Positions 15,927 through 27,297 of a stretch of DNA of 64,000 nucleotides are shown in pieces. The number at the start of each line of letters is the position of its first letter. Position 1 is the stretch's first letter. Where the stretch lies: contig CAVNZM010000009.1 of NCBI GenBank assembly GCA_963693365.1, positions 10,416,001 to 10,480,000 of the forward strand, written 5' to 3'. This DNA comes from Amoebidium appalachense (lineage: Eukaryota; Ichthyosporea). The notes beneath the pieces were generated by a model. It saw only the letters and a list, made by a program, of their open reading frames with translations, had not been told where the DNA came from and made no database searches. The position numbers were made by a program, and so were the translations under genes.

Positions 15927-17772
15927 TGTGTGCATGTGTGTGTGTTTGGGGGGGAGGGGGAGGGGCGAGGAGAGGGGGGAGGAAGAGGGGGTTTTCGAGG
16001 GTAGGGAGTGTCCAACTAAGACTGACAATGCCACTGCGAGTTGTAGAGAGGAACGAGAGAAGTGTGTGTGCGGAAGAGAGAGATGAGTCACTGGGAAAAG
16101 AGGATGGGAAGCGGAATGTAATGAAACGGGGGGGTGGGAGCCGTGTGGGGGGGGGGGGGGGGGAGGGGGGGGGGGGGAGGGAGATGGGTTGGCTACCTCG
16201 ACATTGAGCAGATTCTTTGTGAACATCTGGTAGGCAGCCCCAGGGAATCCATGGTCAAGACAGTCCGTGGCCGTGGCTAGGTTCCCATCGGCCTTGTAGT
16301 ATTCGGGCACTAAAAGGTACATGGGTTAGTAAAGGGATTTGATTGGCTCCGGGGAGTATAAATTTGAATAAATTAGACGAGGGGTTGGAAGGGGGGGGAG
16401 GGGGGGGAGGGGCAGGGGGGGGGGGGGGGGGGTGGGATAGGGGCGCCCGGGGGGGGGGGGGGGGGGGGGGGGGGCAATGGGGGTCAGGTTTGTGGCTGCA
16501 GCATCACGCAAGAGAAACTCTTAATGCTCAGGCTCGAAGGACAACGGTGTGAGAATAATTAAGTGAGAACGCTTGTGTATCGGTGTGGGTGCTGATGTGT
16601 GGTCATATTGCCGAGAAGACAGCTCTACTACGTGTTGTGTATGCGCATCTAACTGTGTGGTGTGTGAGTGTGCTTGTGTGCGCATCTATTTATAGTGTGT
16701 ATGTGTGTGTATGTATGTGTGCAGAGGTGTGTGTGTGTGTGTGTCTTCATGTTTTTCTGCATGTATATATTCATTTGTGGTTTTATGGAACACCTACCAG
16801 TCAGGCATTGCTGTGTCTTCCTATTGACCCACATGCCCATTGTGGGCAGCCACAACTGTGTGTCATCACCACTGCACTCATCTAGACTTAGTGCCGAACC
16901 GTCCTTCTGTGTGATGCACTTCTGTCCCTCGGTGCTACGGAGAACATAGAAATCACTGGGTTCGGCATCTGTGAATGGGGGAGGGGGGAGGGGGGAGGGG
17001 AGGGGGGAGAGAGGGGGGAGGTGGGAGGAGGGATGGGGGAAGGGGGGGAGGGGGGGGGAGTGGGGTTAGACGAAGGTGTGTGTTAGTGAGTGAGCGGTGA
17101 CAGTGGAAGGGGGTGGAGGGGTGGAAAGGGGGAGGGTTTGAGTATAGGTAAGCTACGTACAGTGCTATAACGAGAAAAGGTGGGAAAGGGATGGGAAGTA
17201 TGGAGGGGTTGGGTAAAGGGTGGATGCGCAAAAGAGGATGAAAAACGGGCTGCTCATAACCCACGAGAAAGGAGGGAAGGGGGCGGAAACACGTGTAGAG
17301 GAAGAGTGACGGGAGACTGGGAGGGATGGGGGGGTCCATACCACATGGGATGTAGTTGCACTGGCCCGACGACGGAGGAATATCATCCAAATTGCAGCAT
17401 GCCATATCGAACCCCCCCTCATCGGCCTTGCACTCAAACGTGTAATCCTTCACACCGCACCCACACGGCTTGGAGCACTCTGTCGTGTTTGCAATCTTCC
17501 ACATACCCTGCGCCTTATCCAAAGAGCAATATTTCGCATATGAAACCTTTTCATTTTTCAGTGTGTCACCAATTACACACCAGTCAGTGTCGGCGGCGTT
17601 GAAAGAACATACGTCCCCCGGGTTGTTCTTGCACGGGCCAATGCATGCATCAACGTAATAGTTGACAAATTCGCCCGGTGGTGGGGGGAATCGTTGGTAG
17701 TTGTTTGTGGCCTTGCTGCATTCCTGAAGCGCTGCCTTGTTGTCTTGGTCGGCGTTGAGCTTCAGATTGCTG

Positions 17773-17827
<55 letters not shown>

Positions 17828-18572
17828 TGGTGGTGGTGGTGATAGGTAAGTTTAGAAAGAACAAACAACAGGACCCGCCGGGTGCTCTTTGTAGCATCAA
17901 GTGTCCTCAGCCTTTGAGGCACTCGGGGGGGAGGGGGGGGGGGGGGGGGGGGTATGAATTGCCGTGGGTGTGTGTCACAATGTGTATCGATTGAGGTGGT
18001 AGATTAAACGAGGGGCACTAGTAATGTGGCAACAGGCTATCATGCATTGACAGAGCACACACTAGCATGCACCCCCACAACAACAAATACCAGCATTGTG
18101 CACTCTTTTCACGATCCTCTCATTCTCTGACCCCCTCCTTTCTCCATCCTTCCTTCCTAAGGGCTCCCCCAACCAGGGCCAATACATGGGCGCACTGCCG
18201 TGACGTGCACAACCACACACGAACACTCACATGCACACGTGCACGGCCACACACGACACTCACATGCACACGTGCACATCCACACACGCACACACACGTG
18301 CATGCACACCCACCTGTCAAGCACGTGCCGGTCAGGGCGTTGACCCACTGTCTCTTAGTGCGGCTATCCATCTTCCACATCTGCCCCTTGTCGCCATTGC
18401 AGTCAGCAACAGCCAAATCCGTCGAGTTATCCCCCTTTGCCCCAATGCATTTTTCCTGGTCTTTGAGTTTTAGCACCCACATGTTTCCGAGCATGTCTTG
18501 TTCTTTGGGTGTGCTTGCGGCCTGTGCAAGGGCAGACGCCCCCACTAGGCTTAGAAATATAATACGGTGCAT
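14597..18572 (-). CDS. Secreted lectin-like/thrombospondin-like protein with mucin-like tail
   Basis: Predicted extracellular or cell-wall glycoprotein; ligand unknown. Exons, 5' to 3' on the minus strand: 18572-18314, 17773-17342, 16968-16798, 16309-16197, 15846-15672, 15201-14597 (1755 bases, 584 aa). Residues 1-19 are a signal peptide (MHRIIFLSLVGASALAQA). Residues 30-87 and 231-288 resemble each other: each has a Cys, an Asp/Glu-Cys and a QxW motif (QMW at 64-66, QLW at 268-270) and ends CLT, typical of ricin-B beta-trefoil repeats. Between them lies a Cys-rich region whose end (about 178-230: W, CSKPCGCG, then CNYIPC) fits a divergent thrombospondin type 1 repeat. A second Cys-containing segment (288-383) is unrecognised. 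Residues 384-584 are Pro/Thr/Ser/Ala-rich, as in an O-glycosylated stalk. No C-terminal membrane anchor is seen. A TATA box lies about 105 bases upstream. Confidence 0.82.
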
Positions 18573-18672
18573 CTTTGTGTATTGAACGCGTCTATGTGTG
18601 TGGGTAGTTGTGCACGTCGGTGAAGTGTGGGAAGGGAGTGGTATGATTCGTGAAATTCTGAGCTTGGGGAGC

Positions 18673-18683
18673 GGTTTATATAG
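18673..18683 (-). promoter_or_regulatory. TATA box of the secreted lectin-like gene
   Basis: Minus-strand CTATATAAACC lies about 105 bases before the ATG at 18572. That places transcription start near 18645 with a leader of about 70 bases. CCAAT-type motifs (TGATTGG, CCAATCA) occur at about 18968, 19018 and 19051, further upstream on this strand. Confidence 0.6.
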
Positions 18684-18689
18684 GTGGGG

Positions 18690-19590
18690 ATGCTCGTAAA
18701 ATTGGAATGTAGATTGGAATGCGCGGGTGCGTTCCTGACTGACAACAAGCGAGCGTTGTACGAGCAGGCTGCCAGAAGATGTAAACAAGTCACGCAGAAA
18801 TCGCCGTTCAAAGAAGTTTAAATGAATTTACAAGTGCCGCTTAATAACAATTGTGTAAAATAGAAAATCTATCTGGTAAATTGTTATTGTGAGGAACATA
18901 AAAGATATGAGTCCGCTACAAGGCTTCGACCGCTTCGGGGTCAAATCTTTACCACGATCTTCTGTTGTTGATTGGTAGACCAAAAATACCATATATGGCC
19001 TACATAAACCAAATACACCAATCAGAATTGTTTAAATCTATGGCTATTGCTGATTGGTGCAAGTAATTGAGTAGCGTCAGCCTATCACCATGCTCCATTT
19101 TACTGAACTAAGAATACTTAAAGACACGTACATGTTAGGCTGTGCTGTTATGACAAGCAACTATGGTCATGGCTGGCGCACGTGGAGATGTGTACCTACA
19201 GTGTTTTTTCAGGAGGGGGTGGCGCTGGGCAACGGTTTGAAGCCAGGTTGCAAGCGTCAGCTGCCAGGCCTGGTATGGGAGGCACCGAATGCTACGTGGC
19301 CGCGGCACGATTCGCCCCCTGGATCCCTGTCAGCAATTTGCGTGTTTGGTGGCCGGTGGTGGTGTTGGAGGTCAGGGTGGGCAAGGTGCTTCTACGGAGT
19401 TCACTAGAAAAATGACACAGTACCGTATGCATGTGGCCAGAGGGTAGGTCTGGGCACAGCTGTCGAGCGAGAGTACGTATGCCTGGATGATGGCTTTGCC
19501 GCACACGCGGAGTTGATCGCAGTGATCACTATAGGCTAGCATGTACATGTCCCGCACTGCCCACATGCCAAACATGCACACCCCAAGCGC

Positions 19591-19628
<38 letters not shown>

Positions 19629-19829
19629 CGAGTCCCCCTCCCTGCTCGTCCGGTTCCCCCCTCTGCTATGATAGGTTGTGTTCGAGAATAATGAGCTCAC
19701 CATTTCGCAAAGGCAACAGTCCGGTGTGTGGATGTCACGGCGTGTGCGTTGTGGTGTCGCAATCATCAGTGTAGTACGTATGTGGTGTGATAGTATGTGT
19801 TTTACCTGTACATGTGTGGGCGTTGCCAA

Positions 19830-19876
<47 letters not shown>

Positions 19877-20710
19877 CGTGAGGGGGGGGGGGGGGAGGGG
19901 GGAGGGGGGGGGGGAGGGGGGGCTTTCGGGAACACCAATCCAACTTTACTGGAGAAGTGGCCACAGACCACCCACTATGACGTCACCTATCCCGGACCCT
20001 CGGTGAACCCACAGCCAAATAAGGCAAGTTGGAGGTTCGGGATTACATGCTACCAAAGGTGTAATCTTACTCTGATATTCAGTTTTAGTATGTTACATTC
20101 TCCCCCCCCCCCCCCCCCTCCCCCCCCCCCTCTCCCCCCCCCCCCCCCCCCCCTCCCCCCCCTCCCCCCCCCCCCCCCCCCGAGGGAAAAAAGGGAAGGA
20201 AAAAAAAAAAAAAAAAAAAAAACGAAAAGAAAAGAAAGGAAGAACAAAGAAAGAAAGAGAGAAAGAAATCCCTACCCAGGGAAGTGCAAGAAGGGAAAGA
20301 GCGCGCGGGAGAATCAAAAACAGCAGGAGACATAAGTGGAAACCCCACAGTTGTGCAAATCACAAATCATTTTTCAACTGGTCGTAAATTGCCATTTGAC
20401 TATCGGAAGAAAATGAAAATACATGAGTTGCAGATACTCATCGAAGGAAATATATCAGTAATGTATGAAATTGCATGTGCTTGACGGAAGCCTGCTTCCG
20501 GCTAGCCAAACACATTAATAATACCAACTGTGTTGCATGGCTTGCCCATTTACGTATTACTGTTTCTTGCTGCCCCCCCTGTGAAAGACTAAAAGTCAGT
20601 AACAACCCAATTAGCGCTTTCCAACCAAGGAATGATTGGTAGCCAACCTCGAGCGAATAAAACGTTTTATTCCTTGGGCATAGAGCCTCAAGTGTTTCCC
20701 TTAGAGCTAC

Positions 20711-20789
<79 letters not shown>

Positions 20790-21213
20790 AGAGAGAACGA
20801 GAGATAAAGCCAGCGAGACAGGGATGAGGAGAGGTGGGGAAAGAGGAGAGGAGAGAGGGGGAGGTGGTGGAAGAAGAGAGAAGAAGGAAGGGGGGGGGGG
20901 GGGGGGGGGGGGGGTGTATACAGCGGTGAATGGGGCACACTCCAGCAACCATGTGATAAAAGCACCGCACACGTGCACGCAAACCGCTACATATCCCAGC
21001 TGTACACATGCCAGAACACATTCGTGTATGCACAGCCAACATGTATGTGCATGTATGCGTGGGTGTGCCAAGTGCGTGTTGATAGGTAGGTCTTGTGTGT
21101 ATGTGTCTGTGTGTGGGCAACACGCACGGGAGGGGGGGGGGGGGGGGTTTGAATGCGTCAAAAAGTGGGGGGGGGGGGGGAGGGAGGGGGGGGGAGGGGG
21201 GGGGAGGAAAACG
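18690..21213. other. Spacer with poly-C, poly-A and (GT)n tracts
   Basis: No supported gene. Contents: CCAAT-type motifs at 18960-19060; poly-C at 19591-19625; (GT)n at 19833-19875; a poly-C block at 20101-20181 followed by A/G-rich sequence to 20270; (GT)n plus poly-G at 20713-20788; and a second poly-G at 20890-20914. A fragment of the SINE-like repeat edge (TTTGAATGCGTCAAAAAGT) sits between two poly-G tracts at 21147-21167. Confidence 0.55.
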
Positions 21214-22727
21214 CTACCTGCAGTTAGGGGATGGTGCGTAAGTTGGGTTGGCGGCCCACTGCTCGGGGGTTTTTGCGTCGATGCTCAGCGCATGAACCCC
21301 CCCTGCTAGCTCTTCCTTCAGCGCCTCATTCACTGCCCTGTGGGGTGGGTTAGTATTGCCATGCAAGTAAAGGCGGGAAAGGAAAGAAAAGGGACGGGGG
21401 GGGGGGGGATGGGGGGATGGGGGGAGGGGAGAAAGATGGAGGGTACCTTTGGGGGAGGGAAGAGGGGGGGGGGGAGGGGGGAGCCGACAGAGAGAGATGG
21501 GAGACGACATGACAGACACCAGCGAGTAGCCAGCATGAGCATGCACTATAGCCAAGCACACATCCCTATATACAAAGGTCAAAGCAACGGAACACCTGAC
21601 CACATGCTTAAGGCTCTCCACAACGAAATATCTCAGTGCGTGTGCGCAACCCTACCTGCCCATCTCAAGGCACTAACATACAGTGTGCAAGGTAGGGGAG
21701 TTTGATGCGAAGTCTATCACCCTCCCCCCCCCCCCCCCCCCCCCCCCCCCTCCCCCCTCCCCCCCCCCCCCCCCGTTCTTTTCTTTTCTTTCCCAGAAAG
21801 TGGTGAAGAAAGATCAGGGGGGGGGGGGGTTGGGGGGTTTGAATGCGGAACACGGTACGAAGTACGCATACACGACGAGAAGCATGGTGCAGGACATGCA
21901 AAGGCAAACATTCAAGTATGCAACATAAGCCATGCGCACAGTATGCGTCATAAGCAGAGCCCATCCTCAGGGAGGGCCCAAGTCATCAATTGCGTCTGAG
22001 TTTCGACCCCTTAGCCCGCGTATATACGACTCTCCAACTCAGACAGCAGCATCAACTGAACTTGGGAGGGTCAACCCGTCTTGATCAAAGACGAGCAGGG
22101 TTGCTTATGCAAGCAAGGTGAGCAAAACGGTGAAGATTTGTGTGCAAACTATAGCAGTGCAGCGAAAAATGCCTATGTGCTTACAGATGCACGACACAGA
22201 GCAACCATTCCCGGTTGCATGGAAGTAAATCGGTCTCCACACAGTGGTCTGTCCGTGGGGGGGGGGGGGGGGGGGGGGGGGGATGGGGACAGTCACCGGT
22301 GTCTCTGGATTAGAGATTTGCCGACAAAGACATTTGACACGACAATCACCTTAAAGTGTGTTTCAGAGTTCTGTTACAGTAGCATCAATTAGTCTCGTGC
22401 ATGGGGAAAGGAAAGGAAAACCAGGCGGAATTAACAAGGATGGGGGGAGAGGGGAGGGGGGAGGGAGGGGAGAGGGGCGGGGGAAGGGGGGATGTGCGTC
22501 CATTTCCGGACGGGGCAACATGCATGCACAGCGTTTTGTGGTTTCCAGAGAAGCAGTTGGTTTTGTATGTGTGAGGGTGGGCTGTTGTTTGTGTGTGTGT
22601 GTCTCTGTTTTTGTGTGTGCGCGCGCATGCGTGGCCATGCCTATCCCCTCCCCCCCTTGGTCCTCATATCGACATACTTTATCGTAAACTGTCACACCCA
22701 CACTGACACACAGGCACACGCACACAT

Positions 22728-22764
<37 letters not shown>

Positions 22765-24746
22765 ACTCACACACCAACCCCCCCCCCCCCCCCCCCACCC
22801 CTCCTCCTCCACCCCCCACACATACACACTCAACTCAAGATCTCTCGCCCTCTCACTGTCCCCTCCCTCCTCGTTTCATTCCCCCCCCTCCCCCCCCCCC
22901 CCCCCCTCCCCCTCCCCCCCCCCCCCCCCCCCCCGCCCCACTCCCTCCAGCATCCTCCCCCTCCCCCCCTCCCCCCCCTTTCCCTCCCTCTCTCTCCGGG
23001 TGTGTATGCTTGGGCACCTTAGGCACGGAGTGTTTGTGGCTCTCATTGAGAATCTCAAGGTGTGCAGGCTGGAAGGCAGCCGTCAGTTTTGATTGGATGC
23101 TGTCTTGCATGGGCCCCATGGTGCGTGCAGTGGAATACAGCGCCTGGGCGGCGACGGCGACGGCGACGGGCGGGGGGGGGGGGGGGGGGGGGGGGGGGGT
23201 AAGATTTGTTATAGTGTGCCAAGTACACAGGCATAAAGGACAAAAAATCATGACGTAAAACACAATGCAAAGTAAATGCACACATAAAAGAGCATGCATA
23301 ATAAACAGGGGCAATCGGGGCTAACGTGCTTGTGACCAATGCAAGCATAAAGATGAATGACTCACAATAGGAAGACATACGGCAGTTGTGTACAAAACAG
23401 CGCCAAAAAAGTAATAATCATACTGGTGGGGTTATGTTTGGGAGACTGGGGATGGGGTGATAATTCGATGGATAGAGGGGAAGGATAGACAAAAAAAGCA
23501 AAGTTTCAGCATAAAACAAGACAGAAGGAAGGGTGGGGAAAGGGTCTGCCTGTGTGTATAGCAAGGGCGGGGAGGAGACGGGGGAATGGGGGGAGGCGGG
23601 GGGAGGGAGGGAGGGGGGGAGGGAGGGGGAGAGGGATGTAGAGGAGGTAAAAGTCGGCAGGCTGGAGGGGGGGTAAACTGGGGAAATGGGGTTGGGTGGT
23701 GGTGGTGGTGGTTGCTGGGGGGGGGTGGGGGGGGGTTTTGAATGCGTCAAAAAGTACGAAGTACACAAGAACAAACGGATAACACGATGCAGAATGCAAG
23801 CCATACATAAAGAGTATGCATAATAAGCAGAGCCCGGGGGTAAAGAATGAGGGCAGCATACATGAGTCAATTCTAGGTGAAAGTTGCTAAAACATCACAC
23901 GTGCTTGTTTAAAACACACACACACACGTGGCGTGTGCTCAAAAATGGTTATCGGGTGAGTACACATGAGTCTAACTCCAGGCAGAAAAACACCAGACTG
24001 AGAGGGAGGGTTTTGGTGGGGGGACACAGGATAGCCAGTTTTTTTTGTTTTTTTTTGGTGGGGAGGGGGGGGGGGGGAAGGAGGGGGAGGGGAAGGGGCG
24101 GAGGATTTGAAATGAAAGGAATAAGTTGTGTTCATGTATACTGTGGGGACCTCAGGTTTAGCAAAAAGGAAGAAATGTGCATGTTCATGTTGAACAGAGG
24201 ATATGGTTGTACAAATCAATGAGTGATAGTGTGCAAGTTACTCAAGGTTTCGGTTTGAATACAGTTTCTCCCTCCCTCACCTCTTTCTTTCTCTTCCTCT
24301 TTCTTCTCTCCCTCTCTTGCTCTCTCTCCTTCTCAATCTCTCCCCCCCCCCCCCCCCCCTCTTTGTGTGTATGTGTGCACGCACGTGTGTGTGTTTGCAC
24401 TTGCACGGGCGGGTGTTTATGTGTGAGTGAGCAACTGCGTGGCTGTGTGTGCGTGAGTGTGCACCCGTGCTGGTGGGGCACGGGCATAGCACAAATACGC
24501 GTGCAGGCACAAACATGTTCTCAACGTGCGTGTGTGTGTGTGTGTGTGTTTGCGCGCGCATGTGATGTAGCCTCAGTGTGCAGAGGTATGACCAGGTGTG
24601 TATATTCTTGCTGCCCCCTTGGGCCGCCCCACCCAAAATGCGCTGGTGGTGACGGGGGGAGGGGAGGGGGAGGGGGAGGGGAAGGGAAACTACCTGTCCA
24701 ACTGAGCGCAAAGGGCGGACAGTAGCGGTGGCGGTGCGAAGCAGCA
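21214..24746 (-). CDS. BolA-family protein, probably mitochondrial
   Basis: BolA proteins partner with monothiol glutaredoxins in iron-sulfur cluster trafficking. Exons: 24746-24694, 23143-23018, 22370-22297, 21337-21214. They give 125 aa if a preceding exon donates the A of the ATG; the (CTTGACA)|GTGAGT donor near 25459 could do so. Residues 1-30 are Arg/Thr/Ser-rich without acidic residues (LLRTATATVRPLRSVGQ, then ALYSTART), like a mitochondrial presequence. The BolA core is unmistakable: QSKLTAAFQPAHLEILNESH, then NSETHFKVIVVS, then a QRHR/AVNEAL junction, then GVHALSIDAKTPEQW. Phases match at every junction. Without exon 1, translation could start at 23119 (99 aa). The last codons read SPNCR-stop, but the same bases form a possible donor (AG|GTAGCG), so a further exon is possible. 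Introns 1 and 3 carry copies of the SINE-like repeat. Confidence 0.88.
21836..22115 (-). repeat. Dispersed SINE-like repeat, copy 3 (diverged)
   Basis: This copy is inside BolA intron 3, preceded by poly-G. It has the same order of landmarks as the copy at 533-815: TTTGAATGCG edge, TACGAAGTACGCAT, ATAAGCAGAGCCCATCCTCA, GAGTTTCGACC, and the terminal hairpin CGTCTTGATCAAAGACG followed by AGCAGGGTTGC. Confidence 0.65.
23200..23316 (-). repeat. Truncated and diverged SINE-like repeat
   Basis: It follows a poly-G tract at 23171-23199, in BolA intron 1. It shows GTGCCAAGTACACAGG, AACACAATGCAAAGTAAATG and GCATGCATAATAAACAG in the family order, with many substitutions, and stops before the second half of the unit. 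Confidence 0.45.
23733..23839 (-). repeat. Truncated SINE-like repeat, well conserved
   Basis: It lies in BolA intron 1 directly after a poly-G-rich stretch. It matches the first 105 bases of the copy at 533-815 almost perfectly (TTTGAATGCGTCAAAAAGTA through ATAAGCAGAGCCC) and then ends abruptly. High identity with truncation suggests a recent incomplete insertion or recombination. Confidence 0.6.
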
Positions 24747-25067
24747 CTGCAACGTTGAGTCAGTCGAGGGTGGAGAGGAGGAGGGGGGAGGGGGGGAGGG
24801 GGTAGAGGGAGAGGGGTGGGAGGGGCTGGTGGGAGAGTGGGAGGGGGAGGACACGGTAGAGAGCAAGCAGTGGGACAGCTATAATTAAAGAACGGATGGA
24901 ATTAGGGGTTGATATGTTAGCCCAGGTGTCTGTGTGTGTGTGGAGGGGGAGGGGGGAAGGGGAAGGGGGGGGGAGGGGGGAAGGGGGGAGGTGGGGAGGG
25001 GGCCGGACGTGTGTGCTCTTGTGGGCGGGCGTGTCATGTGCATGTGCGTGTGTGTACACGCGTGCAC

Positions 25068-25103
<36 letters not shown>

Positions 25104-26204
25104 GCACGTTTGCGTGGGTGTGCGTGTGTTCGTATCTGCTTGTGCATTTGCAAGTGGGGCTTGCCACTTGAATAAAGCAAAAAGCAGGTAACCTCGGACA
25201 AAAATGAGCCGCTTGCAGACAAAAAGAGTGTTACGTGCACGTGTTTGGGCATACGGTGTGCATAGTATGCGCATATGTGTGTGTGTGTGACTGTGCCCGT
25301 GTGCACCTGTATGTGACTGTGAATTTGTGTGTATGTTTGAGTTTTAAAAAGATGCAAACACACTAAGAAAGCGAACCAGAATAAGCACAAGACATCTAAC
25401 ATCTAATCTAATAAAGAGTGTACAACTAGTTTTCAAAGTGAAAAGTCAAGAAACACTCACTGTCAAGGGCTAGAGTTATGGTAAGAAAAAGGGCAATATT
25501 CTTCCTTCCAAGACTTCCAATAGTTTCCCGCTGCCTGCGACTCGTGTTTTTGGTCCGAAAGTTTCAAGTGTGACTCGAGGGATCACGTAACAGTGGGCTA
25601 GCACCTCAAGTTCAACATCTTCTTCCGAGATATGAGGATGCACCCTGATAGGGTTCATTGCGCGCGGCTGCTGTTCCAAAGCTTTTGCCGTTACGGCCCT
25701 AAAAGGACAGGAGCACGAAAGGGAAACAGGCGTTTTTTTGGCTTCCAAATATGCTGCAGCCACTGCATTAGTAGCTTTTACTTTGCTTACGAACGGCCAG
25801 CGTCCAAAAAGCAGCATGAAAGGGGAAAAAAACTCTCAGTAGCGAAGATATGAACAATGATCAGAGAAGCGTGTGTGGTGTTCTCTTACGCAAGGCACAC
25901 TAGTACTAGAAAGCTAGGTGCTCCGGAAAAACCGTCAACCGACATAAAAACTGTTCTGTTTTGGATTTCACTAAGCCTCAAGATAAGATGGTGCCATGGT
26001 GTTGGACACATAAGCGCCAGATCTAATATAGACTGTACATCATTTTTACATTTTGGGGTGTTGCCTGTGACTGTGCACAAAGGTTAACAGCAGGCAAACG
26101 TACGCTTGGCTACCAGCAAGTACCCATCAATGATTATTGCTCAAGCGACTAAGGCACTTGTGGACCATGTGCTAAAAAAAAAAAATAGCATGCATGCTTC
26201 CCTT

Positions 26205-26235
<31 letters not shown>

Positions 26236-26295
26236 CTCCCAACACACACTGGAGACTAGCACCCTCCTAACCTCCCCACACAAACACGACAAACC
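24747..26295. other. Spacer with possible BolA leader exon
   Basis: The minus-strand donor candidate near 25459 (GACA|GTGAGT) could end a leader exon for BolA. A 113-residue minus-strand ORF at 25476-25817 overlaps that region; it has no recognisable domain and may be an upstream ORF or chance. Poly-G occurs at 25070-25102 and poly-C at 26208-26232. No other exons are supported. Confidence 0.35.
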
Positions 26296-27297
26296 CTATG
26301 AGCTTACCAGCCACTTCTTTAAATTCAACTCCCCCATATCTAACGTAGGCAACTTCGGTCGTGTAAACCACCCCGTCTTCTTTTGTTTGCTCTCCCCCTC
26401 ACACTTCACACTTGTTGCATCTACCGATGGGCTCCCCAACCCAGTTGTGGGTGGAGGTGATGAGGGAACAGTGAGTTCAGGCTCACTGACTGTCTCCGTC
26501 GAGGAATTGGGGTGGGATGGAGGGTCCAATAACCCCACCTGCTGTATGGTGTAGAGGGCATTCTTATGGCGTGCTATATACAGAAGTAGAAGGTAGCGCA
26601 CCAGTGCCTCCTTGTCCCTGCACGTGACTAGAACGGCGTGACCCGCCTCCAGTGCCAGCCCGTTGACCCCCGAGCGCTTGTGCGAGTCAAACACGTAATA
26701 TCTGTTACCCACACGCCCAATCATCGTGCTGTATCCCTTGGTTGTGAGCACATATGCCTCGATCCCACTTTTGTTCTGTGTATACATCAGGTCTATCGCG
26801 CTCATGAGCGGCATGCCGAAACTCTGGTTTGCGCCCACCAAGGCGCCACCGTAACATTGCTCTGTAGCCACTGCTGTCATTCCCTGCAATGCACACACCT
26901 CGTCTGTTGTAGCAAACAACTGCCCCTGTCCAAACTCCTTACTCGGTGATCGTGCAGCCGAATCCGCAGCGAGCCACCTACTATGCCACACTATCCCGTT
27001 GGAAATAATATCAAATACATCCTCCTCCCGTCCAAAGCACACCTTCACATCCCCATGTGCTCGCAGGAATGACTCGGCCGCGACCACCGCGACAGCTGTG
27101 CAACAAGATTCAGATCCGGGGAAATCGAACTGGGAAAAACGATATGCACGCACGTTCACGCCTGCGATGGGTGAGGACATGACATGGATGGTTGTGTCCA
27201 GGTTGTTTATGTGTACGAGGGTGGTGCCTGATACCCAGCCGTCCGTGAGGGAATTCATGGCGGCACCCCCCGCTTGATGGGCTACTAGCATCGACAT
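26296..27297 (-). CDS. Herpes tegument (C76/UL36-USP)-like cysteine peptidase domain protein
   Basis: Intronless, 333 aa, no signal peptide. The layout fits peptidase family C76, the N-terminal deubiquitinase/deneddylase domain of herpesvirus large tegument proteins: a candidate nucleophile at Cys65 or Cys66 in GSESCCTAVAV, an upstream Gln56 that could serve the oxyanion hole, and about 140 residues later YYVFDSHKRSG, giving Asp204 and His206 in the Asp-x-His arrangement of that family. The segment before it (GYSTMIGRVGNR) and the one after (AVLVTCRDKEALVRYLLLLY) also follow the family pattern. Residues 260-333 are Pro/Ser-rich, then basic. No capsid, polymerase or terminase genes are nearby, so it is either a cellular gene of this fold or an isolated virus-derived gene. 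Other papain-fold peptidases remain possible. Confidence 0.55.
   Translation of the reverse strand: MSMLVAHQAGGAAMNSLTDGWVSGTTLVHINNLDTTIHVMSSPIAGVNVRAYRFSQFDFPGSESCCTAVAVVAAESFLRAHGDVKVCFGREEDVFDIISNGIVWHSRWLAADSAARSPSKEFGQGQLFATTDEVCALQGMTAVATEQCYGGALVGANQSFGMPLMSAIDLMYTQNKSGIEAYVLTTKGYSTMIGRVGNRYYVFDSHKRSGVNGLALEAGHAVLVTCRDKEALVRYLLLLYIARHKNALYTIQQVGLLDPPSHPNSSTETVSEPELTVPSSPPPTTGLGSPSVDATSVKCEGESKQKKTGWFTRPKLPTLDMGELNLKKWLVSS

Noticed and set aside
25476-25817. 113-codon minus-strand ORF as a separate gene
   Set aside because: No recognisable domain, and it overlaps the likely BolA leader exon. Kept only as a possible upstream ORF.
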